A stretch of DNA of 64,000 nt. It comes from Ignavibacteriales bacterium (GTDB lineage: Bacteria; Bacteroidota; Ignavibacteria; Ignavibacteriales; Ignavibacteriaceae). Numbering within the stretch: the stretch's first letter is position 1; each line of letters starts with the position of its first letter. This document shows positions 18,007 through 25,680 of this stretch, piece by piece. The position numbers and the translations under genes are program-made. Below the pieces are notes generated by a model, which was given only the letters and a program-made list of their open reading frames with translations, did not search any database and had not been told where the DNA came from. Location of the stretch: contig DPRR01000028.1 of NCBI GenBank assembly GCA_003538625.1, positions 248,001 to 312,000 of the forward strand. Reading direction: 5' to 3'.

Positions 18007-18360
18007 ATGTTACGGTTGAATGCAAAGCATTTGTTTGCGGCAAAGGTGATCGAGAGACCACAGGGATTTTTGAGGAATAATGGTTTTACCCCAAGTACTG
18101 CGCACCAGATTGCAACGGGCAAGGTGATGCAGTTGAAGTTTAAAACGCTTGAGAAGTTGTGCCTGGTTTTGAATTGCACCCCGCATGATTTATTTGAGTG
18201 GGTGCCGGATGCGAGTGTTAAAGAGCCGGGCAAGTTTGAGCTGAGTGCTTTGAGGAAAGATAAACAGGTTGTTAAGTTAAGTGAGAAGCTGCGCGGAATG
18301 ACGATTGCGGAGATTGAAGAGGTTAACAGGTTTGTTGAGGAGAAGAGGAATAAGAAGTAA
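18007..18360 (+). CDS. XRE-type helix-turn-helix regulator
   Basis: This protein of about 117 residues has an N-terminal Cro/C1-type helix-turn-helix (about residues 8-65) of the YozG/Cro-like type ending in CTPHDLFEW, then a charged helical tail. It probably binds DNA as a dimer. A perfect AGGAGG lies 4 bases before the ATG at 18007, so I chose this over the longer frame from 17953. It is the first gene of the accessory island and may control it. A hairpin at 18399-18422 follows. Confidence 0.8.
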   Translation: MLRLNAKHLFAAKVIERPQGFLRNNGFTPSTAHQIATGKVMQLKFKTLEKLCLVLNCTPHDLFEWVPDASVKEPGKFELSALRKDKQVVKLSEKLRGMTIAEIEEVNRFVEEKRNKK

Positions 18361-18398
18361 GTTGTTGGTTTTGGGTGGTAAGGTATTAAAATTAAAAA

Positions 18399-18422
18399 CT
18401 GTCACGGAGTGGTCCGTGACAG
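18399..18422 (+). terminator. Hairpin after regulator gene
   Basis: CTGTCACGGA and TCCGTGACAG form a perfect 10-bp stem with a 4-base loop. There is no T tract after it, so it could be a terminator or a transcript-stabilising hairpin. Confidence 0.5.
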
Positions 18423-18490
18423 ACAAATAATAAAAAATATTTAAGTAATTTTGGTTAAAGATATTTTATAAATTATTATGAGAGGGGCTC

Positions 18491-19408
18491 ATGTATTCAA
18501 AGTATTTTATCATCCTATTTTGTTCTATTCTTTTTCAATTGGTTGACACTTCCACAGCACAGTGCAATCATTCCAAGACATATAATTTTAACACTCTGAA
18601 AATATCCGTAAATGCAAAGGATAACACAGGTCTTAGTCTTTCCAATGAAATAATTATTGGTATTGTTTTAAAAAACAATTTGATTGAAAAAAAAATGGAT
18701 GTGGGTGATGAATGTATTATTGATTCGTATGTAAGAGATTATGACAAAGACAAAAATCCAGAGATTATAATTTATACAGAAGGGGGTGGCAACGGGGGTC
18801 ATCGGTATATCTATTTATTTGAGTATGAAAATGAAAAAATACTTACAAAGGAATTGCCCTCATTGCCTGCTGAAATAGAAAAATTCCATCGTGGAAAAGA
18901 TAAGTTTGAAATAAAAGAAAATAATATCGAAAGAAACTACCCTGCATATTTAGTTGAAGATTCCGAATGCTGCCCAACTGGCGGAAATTGTAAGATTAGC
19001 TATAACTATTCAGGGAATACATTTGTAGAGGGAAAGCATGAACATATTATACCAAAGGGCAAAGAAGGATTTAAATTAGTTATTAGATCAGCGCGAGGAA
19101 TACCTAAAATGGATTCTTTTTCTAATACTGATTGTTTCGTGGAAGTTTATATTGGTGATAATTTTTTCGGACGTACAGAGACAATTATTAATGATAACTC
19201 CCCTTATTTTAATCAGGAAATTGATATACCCGTTTATTCTGGAGAACCGATTGAATTTATTTTGTCTGATGAAGATATTTCGCAAAATAGAGTAATTGGT
19301 AGTGTAAAAATTTTAAAACCTGAATCGGGTTTTTACAAAGTAAAGACCGAGACTTCCGATGGAAGTGTTGTTTCAAACGGTGAACTTGAAGTTGAGTTTA
19401 TAAAATAA
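18491..19408 (+). CDS. Secreted protein with C-terminal C2-like domain
   Basis: This 305-residue protein has a signal peptide (ending near DTSTAQ), an N-terminal domain with an acidic YDKDKNPEI motif like those of VCBS/FG-GAP-type repeats, and a C-terminal domain (about 190-300) that resembles a C2 domain: FKLVIRSARGIP, DCFVEVYIGD, NDNSPYFNQEI and ILSDEDISQ. C2 domains bind Ca2+ and lipids and are uncommon in bacteria. GAGAGGGG precedes the ATG. The HNH gene starts 6 bases later, so they are probably co-transcribed. The assignment of the C2 fold is by pattern only. Confidence 0.65.
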   Translation: MYSKYFIILFCSILFQLVDTSTAQCNHSKTYNFNTLKISVNAKDNTGLSLSNEIIIGIVLKNNLIEKKMDVGDECIIDSYVRDYDKDKNPEIIIYTEGGGNGGHRYIYLFEYENEKILTKELPSLPAEIEKFHRGKDKFEIKENNIERNYPAYLVEDSECCPTGGNCKISYNYSGNTFVEGKHEHIIPKGKEGFKLVIRSARGIPKMDSFSNTDCFVEVYIGDNFFGRTETIINDNSPYFNQEIDIPVYSGEPIEFILSDEDISQNRVIGSVKILKPESGFYKVKTETSDGSVVSNGELEVEFIK

Positions 19409-19414
19409 CCCGTT

Positions 19415-20308
19415 ATGAATTTGCAAGACGAACAAATAAGATTAGCGGCATTTGATTGGTTACGCGATCAAACAGATAAGTATGATCAAGTCTTGTCAAT
19501 AGAATTATTGCGCCAAGGTTTTATTTTTAAGAATGAGAGAATCTCCTTGGTTGCCCCACAAGGAATTTTCAAACCAAGATCAATGGAACTCCCTCTCTCA
19601 ATAACAACCGCTCCTCTAAGTGAATATGATGATGCATTTAGACCAGATGAATATTTAAACTATAAATACCGTGGTGATAACATTCATCATAGGGACAATG
19701 TTGGATTAAGAGAATGTATGAAACAAGGAATTCCGTTAGTCTACTTTTTAGGGTTAGTACCAGGAAAATATTTACCAGTTTGGCCTGTTTATATAATTGG
19801 TGATGATCCTGCTAACCTAAGTTTTACCGTCGCAGTAGATGATTTAGGTTCAATTATTAAAGATGAAGGCAAAATCAAAGAACCGGATGGCAGAAAGCTT
19901 TACATAACCACAATGGTTAAAGTAAGATTACACCAACAGGCATTTAGAGAGAAAGTTTTGTATGCCTATAAATCTCGATGTGCTTTGTGCCAATTAAAAC
20001 ATAATGAATTGTTAGATGCGGCTCATATAATTCCCGATGGTGAACCGGAAAGCAAACCAACCGTTGATAATGGACTTTCTCTATGCAAATTACACCATGC
20101 AGCGTTTGATAAATATTTTATAGGAATAACACCTGATTATATAGTTGAGGTAAGAAAAGATGTTCTTGAAGAGTTTGACGGGCCAATGCTACAACATGGC
20201 CTTAAGGAATTAAATGGAAATAAAATATTTGTTCCAACGAAAAAAATTGAAAAGCCAAATCCAGATTTTTTAGATATTCGTTATCAAAGATTTCTTAAAG
20301 CTTCTTGA
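19415..20308 (+). CDS. HNH endonuclease (restriction-type, COG3440-like)
   Basis: This 297-residue protein has a C-terminal HNH nuclease domain. The motif pieces are C189-x2-C192, the HNH histidine in DAAHIIP (H204), Asn219, and CKLHH (C224, H227, H228), so zinc and catalytic ligands are complete. Residues 1-165 form a separate domain I cannot name, which in such nucleases usually recognises DNA or modified bases. It has no visible methyltransferase partner. It converges tail to tail with the CBASS operon 48 bases away and is likely part of the same defence island. Confidence 0.8.
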   Translation: MNLQDEQIRLAAFDWLRDQTDKYDQVLSIELLRQGFIFKNERISLVAPQGIFKPRSMELPLSITTAPLSEYDDAFRPDEYLNYKYRGDNIHHRDNVGLRECMKQGIPLVYFLGLVPGKYLPVWPVYIIGDDPANLSFTVAVDDLGSIIKDEGKIKEPDGRKLYITTMVKVRLHQQAFREKVLYAYKSRCALCQLKHNELLDAAHIIPDGEPESKPTVDNGLSLCKLHHAAFDKYFIGITPDYIVEVRKDVLEEFDGPMLQHGLKELNGNKIFVPTKKIEKPNPDFLDIRYQRFLKAS

Positions 20309-20356
20309 TATCATCAACTTTAAAACTTGGCTTTGGCAAGAAGGATTTCATTAAAA

Positions 20357-21025
20357 TTAAAAGGTTATACTGCTTTTTACTAAATGATTCTCAATATTAA
20401 ATAAATAATTTTTATCTATTGTCGCATAACGCCAGATAACTAGATCTATTACAGATTTTTTTTCTTCGGTCCTTTTTTCGATGTAGGAACATAATGAATC
20501 TACTGACTTAAAGCCGCATAGGTTTGAGATTCTTAACAAGTGCCGATCTGGTTTACTAATTGAGATGCCAATGTTTTTTAGAAAATGTCTACTTGTTGCT
20601 GGACCAAAAAAAGGTAATTCTAATAAATAAGTCTCGCCTAAAATAATTAGATCCTTTTTAAATTGTTCAACACCCTTATCATTTAAGAAATCAATGAAGG
20701 TGAATATTGCATCAACTTTTTTATCATTATTAAATATGTTAAGAATTTTCCTTCTAATATTTTTTTTGTTTTTTACTAAGCTATCTAAGTTTTCAAACTG
20801 TTCTAAAATCATTGAGATTGATGAAAATTTTTTACTTACAACTTTATAACTCAATCCTGCAGATAGAATAACCCATATAGCTTCATTTATAAGATCCCTA
20901 TATCTAATATTATTGTAATCCCTATTATCTTGCCATTCAATTTCAGAAAAATATCCGCGCTTTATTATATATTTTTTTGCAAAAAGATATGCTTCAATTA
21001 GTGCAATACTTTTATTTTTCTTCAC
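20357..21025 (-). CDS. cap11: Cap11-like HhH DNA glycosylase/lyase-like protein (type IV CBASS)
   Basis: This 222-residue protein matches the HhH-GPD core. The hairpin reads LPFFGPATSRHF (about 137-148) and the catalytic aspartate motif reads KPDRHLLRI (Asp160). No lysine sits at the position used by bifunctional glycosylase/lyases in that hairpin. It starts with GTG in a 4-base GTGA overlap with the stop of the preceding gene, so it is translationally coupled. In the published CBASS classification an OGG-like gene is one of the ancillary genes of type IV. Its role there is not established as far as I know. Confidence 0.8.
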   Translation of the reverse strand: MKKNKSIALIEAYLFAKKYIIKRGYFSEIEWQDNRDYNNIRYRDLINEAIWVILSAGLSYKVVSKKFSSISMILEQFENLDSLVKNKKNIRRKILNIFNNDKKVDAIFTFIDFLNDKGVEQFKKDLIILGETYLLELPFFGPATSRHFLKNIGISISKPDRHLLRISNLCGFKSVDSLCSYIEKRTEEKKSVIDLVIWRYATIDKNYLFNIENHLVKSSITF

Positions 21026-21579
21026 TTAAATTTTACTCCATTTAAAAACTGTTTTATTCTTAACAAAAGCAATGGTGTGTCCGGATGTGTGCTAACTAGT
21101 TTACTAAGTTCAATTTTTTTTAAATGTAAAGATTTTAATGAATTAAATTTTTTTGATGGTATTTTTACAATTGTTTCGTTCACCTGTTTATGCTGATCAA
21201 AAAATATCGGTATTCTTTTTTTTTTGTCATCGTCATCGCTTTCCAAAATATATCTACAATCATTTAATAATTTAGATAGTAAGTTTACAGCTTTATCATG
21301 GCTCTCGGATTTTTCTTTCCAACTAACAATTAGGGTAATTACAGAAATAATAAAGATTACAATTGAAAACATTCCAATTAGTAATTGAGTATATTCTTTA
21401 TCAAGTCCAAATTTTTGAAGAAAATTGTAGTCTACAAAAACAAGTGCATTCAATATAGCTGCTGAACTAAATAAAATTATATCTGCAAATTTTGATCTAA
21501 AAATGTAGCGATCTCTCAGTTCTGAATGCATTGTAATCATCATGTTTAAAATGTTTTTCTGTCTTATTATTTCTTCCAT
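21022..21579 (-). CDS. Two-TM SLATT-like effector of CBASS
   Basis: This 185-residue protein has a short N-terminal helical segment, two transmembrane helices (about 31-50 and 64-86) and a helical C-terminal domain, the layout of SLATT-type (SMODS-associated 2TM) effectors. Such proteins are thought to disrupt the inner membrane once a cyclic oligonucleotide binds. AGGAAG precedes the ATG. It lies 4 bases after the CD-NTase gene and overlaps the glycosylase-like gene. The family call rests on topology and context rather than a catalytic motif. Confidence 0.75.
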   Translation of the reverse strand: MEEIIRQKNILNMMITMHSELRDRYIFRSKFADIILFSSAAILNALVFVDYNFLQKFGLDKEYTQLLIGMFSIVIFIISVITLIVSWKEKSESHDKAVNLLSKLLNDCRYILESDDDDKKKRIPIFFDQHKQVNETIVKIPSKKFNSLKSLHLKKIELSKLVSTHPDTPLLLLRIKQFLNGVKFK

Positions 21580-21583
21580 TCAA

Positions 21584-22516
21584 TTATCTTCCTAATAATT
21601 CTCGCCAAAATATTGAATTTGAAGTTGCATCGGCATTCTGAATTCTCCTACTAATAATTGATAATGAATCAGAAACTAGTTGTCTAAATATAGAATTTTT
21701 ATTACCCAAATATCCATCAACGTGTGCTGATTGTCCTGTTTTATCCTTTATCGGATTTAATACAACTTTTGATGATTGTTCAAAAAAGTGTTTTAACATT
21801 TCCTTGTTATTTTTTGGTCCATTATAATGTTTGAATACTTCAATTGCCGAAGCCTCAATATGGTACCCCGTCATTTTTCTTCTATCGGGTAATTGTGAAA
21901 GAATCGATTTAACAAGTTTAATAATTGGTATCATTTTACCCTGCATTTTAATATTTACTGATCTCAATGCCTTGGCAAATGTTTCTGGATTTATTCTTGA
22001 CCAATCATCTGCTGATTTCGCGGATTGAATTTTATATCCCCTTGTGGTTTTTATTGCAGGCAAAATTTGTATTTCGGATTTATCGTGATATTTTATAGTA
22101 ACGGCTAAATTTCCGACAGTTACTTCGGCATTTGGATATTTTGTTCTGATTTTTTCTGCAAATAGATTTTTGACTTCGGTCGGGGTTTTACCTATTAACG
22201 AAGTATCATTTATTAAAGCTAGAGTATCAACATCACTAAGACCATCTACATATGTATGTTTTGCTACTGATCCACCATATCTTATATTTAATGTACCTTC
22301 AATACCAAGCTCAATTGCTTTTGCAATATTGTTTAAGTAATCGTTTATCTTGTCCGCATCTCTTTCATTAGCTTTTATAAGTGTCTTAGATAAAAGTTCA
22401 TTAATCTCAATGTCGTAAACTTGATTTTTTTCTTCTTGTTCAGCATCTCGTATTTTCTTTGCAAAATCTTCGGCACTACTACTTGGATATGGAAAACCAG
22501 AACCTGATCCGCCCAT
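21584..22516 (-). CDS. CD-NTase (CBASS cyclic-oligonucleotide synthase)
   Basis: This 310-residue nucleotidyltransferase of the cGAS/DncV superfamily has GGS at 81-83 and DVD with Asp95 and Asp97. The usual third carboxylate position, three residues before the conserved LPAI proline, is Gln150, with Glu148 nearby. On phage infection such enzymes make cyclic di- or trinucleotides that activate the effector. The N-terminus is MGGSGSGFPYP, with GAGAGGTG just upstream, so this start is well supported. The glycine-rich N-terminus is notable because a QueC-like partner is encoded two genes upstream. The product nucleotide cannot be predicted. Confidence 0.9.
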   Translation of the reverse strand: MGGSGSGFPYPSSSAEDFAKKIRDAEQEEKNQVYDIEINELLSKTLIKANERDADKINDYLNNIAKAIELGIEGTLNIRYGGSVAKHTYVDGLSDVDTLALINDTSLIGKTPTEVKNLFAEKIRTKYPNAEVTVGNLAVTIKYHDKSEIQILPAIKTTRGYKIQSAKSADDWSRINPETFAKALRSVNIKMQGKMIPIIKLVKSILSQLPDRRKMTGYHIEASAIEVFKHYNGPKNNKEMLKHFFEQSSKVVLNPIKDKTGQSAHVDGYLGNKNSIFRQLVSDSLSIISRRIQNADATSNSIFWRELLGR

Positions 22517-22517
22517 A

Positions 22518-23528
22518 TTACACCTCTCTATTAAATCGATTGTAAGCGTTTTCTAAGACTGTAATTACTTCTTCATTTGTAATGTCTTTAAAAACACTAA
22601 AATCTTTCATTTTAAAAAAATCTATCATTTTATACTTGAACCGGTAAAGAAAATATATATTCCTTGTTATAGATGATGCTAAGACTTGTTCATTTCTAGT
22701 ATTAATACCAAGTTCCTCATTCAGAATGTTAAAATTCCTTGTATAAATTGCAATGCTTTTATAATAAGAATATCTTAACCAAGTTAATCCATCAAATATT
22801 TCAGCTCCAGAAGTATAATACAGTACACATGAAATTGGGTCAAGGCAACCAAATATGTGGATTGGGCTCTCAATTTTTGCTTCATCTAATGCGTTTCTCA
22901 ACTTAAGTATGTTTTTCATCCTAAGAATCATAGAGTCCCCTGCTTCTTTTTCTGTCAATCCAATAATATTAAAATCTTTTAGTTTTTTAATATGCCTTAT
23001 TAACTTATCAAAATTAATTGTTTGCTCATCCTTAGTCTCTGGCTTTATTAAGAAATCACTCATATGATTGGGATGTCTATTGAATAATTCTTTGGCTGAA
23101 TTTATTTGGTCACTAAAGTTTTTTCTGCTTTTATCAGAATCATAACTAATAATAATAACGTTATCTTCATTGGACCATTCATTTATCGTTTCATTATGTA
23201 AGTTTTCATTCCATTTCTTGCTTTTTACTGGCATTTTTTTTATCTCAGAAAAATCCCTAAATGTCGATACTTCATAACCGCCACTATCTATGAATATTAA
23301 ACTAGCAAAGCTCAATTTTTTCCTACTAGGTATAAATTTATATTTATAATCATAAGCACTTATTAATAAGCTTTCAGTAATAAACGGCGTTGAAAGATTC
23401 AAATAGTATTGTAACTCTGAGTTTTTTCCAGTTGTTTCAAAGCCTTTACTGGAAAATGAGGGCACTAGCAATGGTGTTTGTATAATTAAACCAAGTGGAT
23501 GCTTTATTTCTCTACTATTCTGTTTCAT
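22518..23528 (-). CDS. cap10: Cap10-like tRNA-guanine transglycosylase-like protein (type IV CBASS)
   Basis: This 336-residue protein has TGT-fold marks: FIDSGGYEV with Asp81, the GLTEKEAGDS loop, and EIFDGLTWLR, where Asp246 is the candidate nucleophile. The C-terminal region lacks the CxC-x2-C...H zinc site of housekeeping TGT. TGT enzymes exchange guanine for a 7-deazaguanine. Here the likely role is handling a deazaguanine base for the CBASS operon. The start overlaps the end of the QueC-like gene by 14 bases and has GAGAGG upstream. The N-terminus is unlike classical Tgt, so housekeeping queuosine synthesis is unlikely. Confidence 0.8.
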   Translation of the reverse strand: MKQNSREIKHPLGLIIQTPLLVPSFSSKGFETTGKNSELQYYLNLSTPFITESLLISAYDYKYKFIPSRKKLSFASLIFIDSGGYEVSTFRDFSEIKKMPVKSKKWNENLHNETINEWSNEDNVIIISYDSDKSRKNFSDQINSAKELFNRHPNHMSDFLIKPETKDEQTINFDKLIRHIKKLKDFNIIGLTEKEAGDSMILRMKNILKLRNALDEAKIESPIHIFGCLDPISCVLYYTSGAEIFDGLTWLRYSYYKSIAIYTRNFNILNEELGINTRNEQVLASSITRNIYFLYRFKYKMIDFFKMKDFSVFKDITNEEVITVLENAYNRFNREV

Positions 23529-24081
23529 ATAACCTCTCTAAATCTCTACACGAAAGACACTGACCACAAGGTTGTTTGAGCCCTAATTCACAACTATAAG
23601 TCATATCTAATGGTACTCTATTTTCTTTGCAAAATTGAAACACTTCCAGTTTATTAAAATTAAGAAATGGGCTACCCAAATACATAGTATTAGCTGTATA
23701 ATCTTTTATGATTGTATTTGATTTATTAAAAAAGTCTTTACTACAATCGTAATAATTTGTTCTTGAATGGATACCAAGAGCAATTATTCCATAAGTATAT
23801 TTAAAATTTATCAACGCAATTGATAATAAAAACAAATTTCTTCCATTAATTAATCCACTCCCAAATTTTTTATTTGGCAGTACTATTTTAACTTTTTCAA
23901 ATTTAATATTATAGTACTGAGCTATTTTTTTTGAAGCACTGAATTCTTTTTTATTTGCTATTTGTCCAAAATCAATAAATAAGCTTTCAACTTTATATTT
24001 TAGATTTAGATAAAATTTAATAGTTGCTGTAGAATCAATTCCGCCACTACTAAGGACTAAAACATGTGTTTTTGTGTTCAT
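23515..24081 (-). CDS. cap9: Cap9-like QueC-family enzyme (type IV CBASS)
   Basis: This 188-residue PP-loop enzyme has the ATP-binding motif SSGGIDST (residues 11-18) and a complete QueC zinc site, C164-x7-C172-x2-C175-x2-C178. Housekeeping QueC makes 7-cyano-7-deazaguanine and is about 220 residues, so this is short. No queD, queE or queF lies nearby; the neighbours are CBASS genes. In type IV CBASS this position belongs to Cap9. I recall recent reports that such enzymes attach a deazaguanine to a partner protein's N-terminal glycine, which would fit the next-but-one gene. It is the first gene of the operon. Confidence 0.85.
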   Translation of the reverse strand: MNTKTHVLVLSSGGIDSTATIKFYLNLKYKVESLFIDFGQIANKKEFSASKKIAQYYNIKFEKVKIVLPNKKFGSGLINGRNLFLLSIALINFKYTYGIIALGIHSRTNYYDCSKDFFNKSNTIIKDYTANTMYLGSPFLNFNKLEVFQFCKENRVPLDMTYSCELGLKQPCGQCLSCRDLERLYETE

Positions 24082-24157
24082 AATAGATTTCGTTTAACTA
24101 ATTCTTATATACATTCTCATTATGCCACTTAATAAAATCAGGCTTACTAAATAGCTT

Positions 24158-24985
24158 TTAAAATTGCCTTAATAACTTCTGTATTTCTTCTTCTTTTTTA
24201 TGACCTATACAATACATAATATCCTTTTCACCACTATCATCACCACCTGTAAAGAACTCACACCCTAAACAATCATCAAAAAAGTTTGCATAAGCTTTTC
24301 CTTGCCAAATCCTTGCAGGTAAGGGGCAATCATCTACATGCTGCATTAATTTGCGGCTTATTATTTTTCTTTTTATAGAATTGCTTAATATCTGTTTTCT
24401 AACCTTTTCTCTTTTTTTGTTATATATCCAATTTTTGTTTGCTATAGAATCAACAACTTTTTCTCTTAAATGATTGAAATCTAATCCTCTTTCAATTTTT
24501 GATAAATCAACTTCAATTGTTGAAATGTTACTTTTTACTATTTTTTCTTTTTTAGATTCATCAATTTTATGCGTTACATATATTTCAATACAAAGTTGTT
24601 TGTTGTCTTTTTCTAGAATAATATCTGGGACAAAGTCATCATATCTTTTCTCAAGATAAATATTATCAAAGTATAACTTTGATGTTGGAGCAAAAATATT
24701 TTGTCGGCTATAAAAAATATCATTGACGACTTCAGGAAGGACAAAATAGCCTGTTTCTTCTATTACTTTTTTTGCTGCCAAATGAAAGCTTGTTTCAAGG
24801 GCGTGTTCGCAATTGGCATTTTGATAGTGTGCAAAGTGGTGGACGGTCTTATTCCCTTTTCGCGCTACTAGTGGATGATTACACGCTGGGCATTGACAAC
24901 CACATTTTAAGCCCCGTTCAACTTCGGAGATTTGAACAAGCTTTCCATCCTTCATCCCAAATGGTAACTTTAATTCAGTAGGCAT
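24158..24985 (-). CDS. CoiA-like nuclease-family protein
   Basis: This 275-residue protein resembles competence protein CoiA. The zinc-ribbon-like N-terminus has GCQCPACNHPLVARKG and then HHFAHY. A nuclease-like core follows, with DDFVPDIILE and QLCIEIYVTH as candidate PD-(D/E)xK pieces; the expected ExK lysine is not obvious. The C-terminus has a further Cys cluster (DDCLGCEFF). CoiA-like proteins are linked to DNA uptake and some are predicted defence nucleases. It lies 76 bases upstream of the QueC-like gene on the same strand and may share its promoter. No competence genes are nearby. Confidence 0.7.
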   Translation of the reverse strand: MPTELKLPFGMKDGKLVQISEVERGLKCGCQCPACNHPLVARKGNKTVHHFAHYQNANCEHALETSFHLAAKKVIEETGYFVLPEVVNDIFYSRQNIFAPTSKLYFDNIYLEKRYDDFVPDIILEKDNKQLCIEIYVTHKIDESKKEKIVKSNISTIEVDLSKIERGLDFNHLREKVVDSIANKNWIYNKKREKVRKQILSNSIKRKIISRKLMQHVDDCPLPARIWQGKAYANFFDDCLGCEFFTGGDDSGEKDIMYCIGHKKEEEIQKLLRQF

Positions 24986-25288
24986 TGTACGCTACTTATT
25001 AAATTGTTTTTATCAGTAACACCAACCCAAAACTTCATTCAGCCTCTGAAGAAATTCTACTAGTGATTATGATTTAATTAAGTTACTCACCAACTCCCAA
25101 TCCTCAGAAATAAATGAAATGCATAAGAGAGGATGTAAACGTAATCATATACCCAATGCAAACTTAAGAACGTAAGACGTTAAACGAAAGACGAGGGATG
25201 AATAAAATCTACAGTCCTCAGTCTACAGTCGGCAAAGAATATTTAGAAATATGGGGGTGGAGAAAGGGGTGATGACAGACGGAAAAGG
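24986..25288. other. Intergenic with short repeat debris
   Basis: No gene is visible. The part at 25211-25239 reads CAGTC-type repeats ending CAGTCGGCAAAGAA, found again at 29671-29698. The CoiA-like gene promoter must lie at the left end. Confidence 0.5.
25211..25239. repeat. Dispersed CAGTCGGCAAAGAA repeat, copy 1
   Basis: It shares the pattern CAGTCnTCAGTCnACAGTCGGCAAAGAA with 29671-29698, differing at two bases. It lies between genes in both places. Confidence 0.6.
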
Positions 25289-25522
25289 CTAAAGCTCTCG
25301 TTCAATTTTCTTCTCCTTCATCAATGATTTCAACAATTTGCCTTTCGAACCAAGAAAGCCAATATTTTTCCGTATCTCTTCTGTTGTAGCAAGAGGTATT
25401 ATTCTTAGTCCGTCTTCGGTGGGTTCAATCTTTACAAGTCTGCCGGGTGTAAGCTTGTACTTTTTACGCAGCAGTGCGGGAATAGTAACTCTTCCGTTGG
25501 TTGTTAGTTTAGAGATTTTCAT
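25289..25522 (-). CDS. AbrB/MazE-type (SpoVT-like) DNA-binding protein
   Basis: This 77-residue protein has a swapped-hairpin AbrB domain: ISKLTTNGRVTIPALLRKKY followed by PGRLVKIEPTEDGLRIIP. It is the usual antitoxin or transition-regulator type and should bind DNA as a dimer. No toxin gene (PIN or MazF) is next to it on either side, so if it was an antitoxin it is an orphan. An AAGG sequence lies upstream of the ATG. It closes the right side of the accessory island. Confidence 0.85.
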   Translation of the reverse strand: MKISKLTTNGRVTIPALLRKKYKLTPGRLVKIEPTEDGLRIIPLATTEEIRKNIGFLGSKGKLLKSLMKEKKIEREL

Positions 25523-25680
25523 AGATATAACCTTGAATCAAAATTAAGCAGACAAAAAGCGAGAGGCAAGAAGGCAAATCAAGATAAAAGACTAAAGTAA
25601 AAAGAAGAAAATCAACCTCACCCCCGAAATGATTTACCGCGGTGGAGACAGGCTTTTAATTATTATCGTTTTTTTTGATA

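Noticed and set aside
23515..24081. Housekeeping queC for tRNA queuosine
   Set aside because: No queD, queE, queF or tgt neighbours of the normal type, a shorter protein, and tight linkage with CD-NTase genes.
25289..25522. Toxin-antitoxin pair
   Set aside because: Only the AbrB/MazE-like half is present. No toxin-sized frame lies next to it.
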